From assembly GCA_937877075.1 (NCBI GenBank), contig CALEGD010000021.1, forward strand, positions 1-34,526: a DNA stretch of 34,526 bases. Reading direction: 5' to 3'. The translations under genes were made by a program, and so were the position numbers. Shown in pieces: positions 32,675 through 34,526 of the stretch. Position 1 is the first letter of the stretch; every line of letters starts with the position of its first letter. This DNA is from an uncultured Acholeplasmatales bacterium. Lineage in GTDB: Bacteria > Bacillota_I > Bacilli_A > ML615J-28 > CAG-698. The notes under the pieces are model-generated. The model searched no databases. It had not been told where the DNA came from and was given only the letters and a program-made list of their open reading frames with translations.

Positions 32675-33666
32675 TAAATCCTCCGTAAAAGCTCTTCTAA
32701 ATCAATTTCTTTTAAACAAACTTTTCCGATTTCCTCCAGTACCGGAAGCTGAATCCTGCCGCGGCTAATCTTCTTATCTTGTTTTAGATAAGTGATTAAA
32801 TCCATACGTGAAAACTCAAAACCCGGAAAATCAAAAAGTTTGTAAAGACGCTTTAGTTCATTCTTGATGAGGGGATCTTCAGTTTCATAAAGCATACCGA
32901 GGGCAATAGCCTCACCATGGCGAAGAGAAAACCCAGAAAGACTTTCCAAAGCATGACCGATTGTATGTCCGTAATTTAAAAGTTTTCTTTCAGAATTTTC
33001 AAATTCGTCTAGGAGGGTTACCTCGGCTTTTATCTCTAAACAAGGCAAAATAATTTCCGTCAAAGAAAAACTTTCAAATAATTGATAAAACAACTCTTGA
33101 TCAAAACAAAGTCCATATTTAATAATTTCTCCAAGACCGCTTCTAAACTCTGCTTTCGGAAGGGTTTTAAGAAAATTCGGGTCAATTAAAATCATCTCGG
33201 GATGATAAATGGTACCGATTTGGTTCTTAAAAGTCAACTGATCCTTTGAATAATTGACTCCGGTTTTTCCGCCAAGGGCACTGTCAACTTGACCAAGCAA
33301 ACTCGTAGGAATGCTGATCATCTTCATGCCTCGTTTATAAATCGAGGCAATAAAACCGGATAAATCGGTGATAACCCCTCCCCCTAAGGCAATAAAATAA
33401 TCTCCCTTGGAAAATTCAAGTTCCAAAAGCATCCCGATAATATTTAAAACATTTACTGTATCCTTGCTTCCTTCGCCCGAGGGAAGCACAAGATAATTAG
33501 CGTTAGGGATTTCATTAATAAGCTTTTTTAAATAAAGAGGACCGACATTATCATCGGTTAAAATAAAATATTTAACTCCGGTAGGAAAACAAGTTCTCTC
33601 AAGAAGATTTTCCCCGAGGAGGATTTTTACAGTTTGATTTCTATAATTTACCGACATTTCTTTCAT
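32674..33666 (-). CDS. aroB: 3-dehydroquinate synthase
   Basis: This 330-residue NAD- and zinc-dependent enzyme cyclises DAHP to 3-dehydroquinate. It has PSGEGSK, ALGGGVITDLSGF (NAD loop), PTSLLGQVDSALGGKTG, GLGEIIKYG (metal Glu), NYGHTIGHALE and RHGEAIALGM (metal His pair). The protein is a little shorter than typical (about 350-360). It overlaps aroA by four bases and aroC by one. Confidence 0.97.
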   Translation of the reverse strand: MKEMSVNYRNQTVKILLGENLLERTCFPTGVKYFILTDDNVGPLYLKKLINEIPNANYLVLPSGEGSKDTVNVLNIIGMLLELEFSKGDYFIALGGGVITDLSGFIASIYKRGMKMISIPTSLLGQVDSALGGKTGVNYSKDQLTFKNQIGTIYHPEMILIDPNFLKTLPKAEFRSGLGEIIKYGLCFDQELFYQLFESFSLTEIILPCLEIKAEVTLLDEFENSERKLLNYGHTIGHALESLSGFSLRHGEAIALGMLYETEDPLIKNELKRLYKLFDFPGFEFSRMDLITYLKQDKKISRGRIQLPVLEEIGKVCLKEIDLEELLRRI

Positions 33667-34526
33667 TTCAGAACTTCTACCTTTCCGCCGAAGTTTTGGT
33701 ATTGATCAAAAAAATCGGGATAACTTTTGGAAACGCCCAAAAAATCCATTAATACAAAAGGCTTACGGACTCTAGCGGCTATAACAGCAAAAGCCATAAT
33801 GATTCTGTGATCATTTTGAGTGATTACCTCGCCGCCGCCTTCAAGAATACCCGAACCTCTGATCATCACTTCTTCGGTATTTAACTCTATATCGGCGCCT
33901 ATCTTCTTTAGACCTTGAACCATCATTTGAACGCGATTTGTTTCCTTGTATTTTAATTTCTTAATCCCTCTAATCCGAAGAATTCCATTACCTACCGCCC
34001 CCAGAGCCGCAAGCACCGGAAAGAGATCCGGTGAAGAGGAAATATCAAGGGTTGTAGAAGAAAGCCGGCCGGAGTGATAGGAAAAATCACCATCCTCATA
34101 TTTAAAACTAATTCCCATTTTCTCTAAATGATTAAAAATAGCAAAATCAGCTTGTAAGGATTCAAGGTTAAGATTGCCGACCTTAAGTTTTTGATTAAAG
34201 ATGGAAGCGGCCAACCAATTTGCTGCGGCCGAATAATCACCTTCAATTCGGAAGTTCGAAGCTTGATACTTAGTTTCCTTTTCTAAACTAATCTTTTCGG
34301 AATCAATTAGATGGGAAATTCCGAAGGTTTCGGAAACCTTAATGGTCAACAGCGGATAGCAAGATAAAGAAAGCGGAACATCAAAATTAAGGGTCGTACC
34401 TAAAGGTAGGTAAGGGAGAGCCAGGATTATCCCGGAAACCCACTGAGTTGTTAGGTCGGTTGAAAGAAAAAATGACTTAGAATTTAATCTCCCTTCAATA
34501 TTTATGGTCGTATCATTGATGGTAAA
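33663..34526 (-). CDS. aroA: EPSP synthase (3-phosphoshikimate 1-carboxyvinyltransferase), C-terminal part, cut by the window edge
   Basis: The frame is open from the stop at 33663 to the last base of the window (288 codons), so the gene begins beyond 34526. A TTG at 34349 is not its start. Upstream codons continue the family pattern: LSTDLTTQWVSGIILALP corresponds to the SSQF/ALLLAAP region. The remaining part shows PDLFPVLAALGAV, KLKYKETNRVQMM, NDHRIIMAFAV (catalytic Asp/Arg region) and VSKSYPDFFDQ. The enzyme adds enolpyruvate to shikimate-3-phosphate. About a third of the usual 410-430 residues is missing at the N-terminus. It is the furthest-upstream shikimate gene visible. Confidence 0.95.
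   Translation of the reverse strand, partial: FTINDTTINIEGRLNSKSFFLSTDLTTQWVSGIILALPYLPLGTTLNFDVPLSLSCYPLLTIKVSETFGISHLIDSEKISLEKETKYQASNFRIEGDYSAAANWLAASIFNQKLKVGNLNLESLQADFAIFNHLEKMGISFKYEDGDFSYHSGRLSSTTLDISSSPDLFPVLAALGAVGNGILRIRGIKKLKYKETNRVQMMVQGLKKIGADIELNTEEVMIRGSGILEGGGEVITQNDHRIIMAFAVIAARVRKPFVLMDFLGVSKSYPDFFDQYQNFGGKVEVLK

Noticed and set aside
34349..34349. TTG at 34349 as the start of aroA
   Set aside because: The frame stays open to the window end and the upstream codons fit the EPSP synthase pattern, so the gene is simply cut by the window edge.

Overview
The window is AT-rich, uses the standard genetic code (TGA is a stop, TGG is Trp) and has strong AAGGAGG-type ribosome sites, sigma-A-like promoters (often extended -10) and lipoprotein-anchored ABC binding proteins. 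A small alpha/beta-type spore protein gene (21644-21811) points to a low-GC, endospore-forming Bacillota, probably on the Bacilli/Erysipelotrichia side. I cannot name the genus. Almost everything is on the minus strand. The plus-strand genes are an SRAP protein (246-926) and an orphan membrane sensor (7305-8264). No rRNA, tRNA, CRISPR array, insertion sequence or prophage was seen, and no gene-free stretch exceeds about 300 bases.

Left part (1-945): the start of a probable nitroreductase/SagB-like gene, divergent from an SRAP DNA-protein-crosslink gene.

Glycan locus (948-20691): this looks like one self-contained glycan-use island of four transcription units. Unit A (7147 to 997) encodes a sugar-binding lipoprotein, two permeases, a GH65 phosphorylase and beta-phosphoglucomutase. 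Unit B (7305-8264) encodes a membrane Cache-type receptor that stops where a kinase would begin. Unit C (11185 to 8302) encodes a YesN/YesM-type response regulator and sensor kinase. Unit D (20593 to 11269) encodes an oversized MalK-like ATPase, two paralogous beta-helix lipoproteins of clan GH-N, and a 1083-residue surface protein with three repeats of exactly 139 residues. Reading it as a system: surface protein and beta-helix enzymes bind and cut a glycan, the split ABC importer takes up oligosaccharides, GH65 phosphorolyses them to beta-glucose-1-phosphate, and PgmB makes glucose-6-phosphate. The two-component system probably activates it: units A and D share a GCAGTATTYTC element next to the -35 box. 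The beta-helix proteins keep the Asp triad of GH28 but lack the His and RIK residues of pectinases, so an alpha-glucan-like substrate is more plausible than pectin.

Middle (20700-27841): housekeeping genes, each with clear signals (purine nucleoside phosphorylase, SspF-like spore protein, HU), then a more AT-rich patch (BaiN/HI0933-type flavoprotein, GNAT acetyltransferase), an RlmD-type rRNA methyltransferase, a small PD-(D/E)XK nuclease-like protein and an AI-2E-family permease. The 22268-22493 gap holds nothing I can support.

Right part (27854-34526): GAPDH with its own promoter, then a tightly overlapping shikimate operon (aroA-aroB-aroC-[chorismate mutase/AroE/AroK fusion]-aroQ-aroF). 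It covers all seven steps to chorismate plus chorismate mutase in six genes. aroA runs off the window end.
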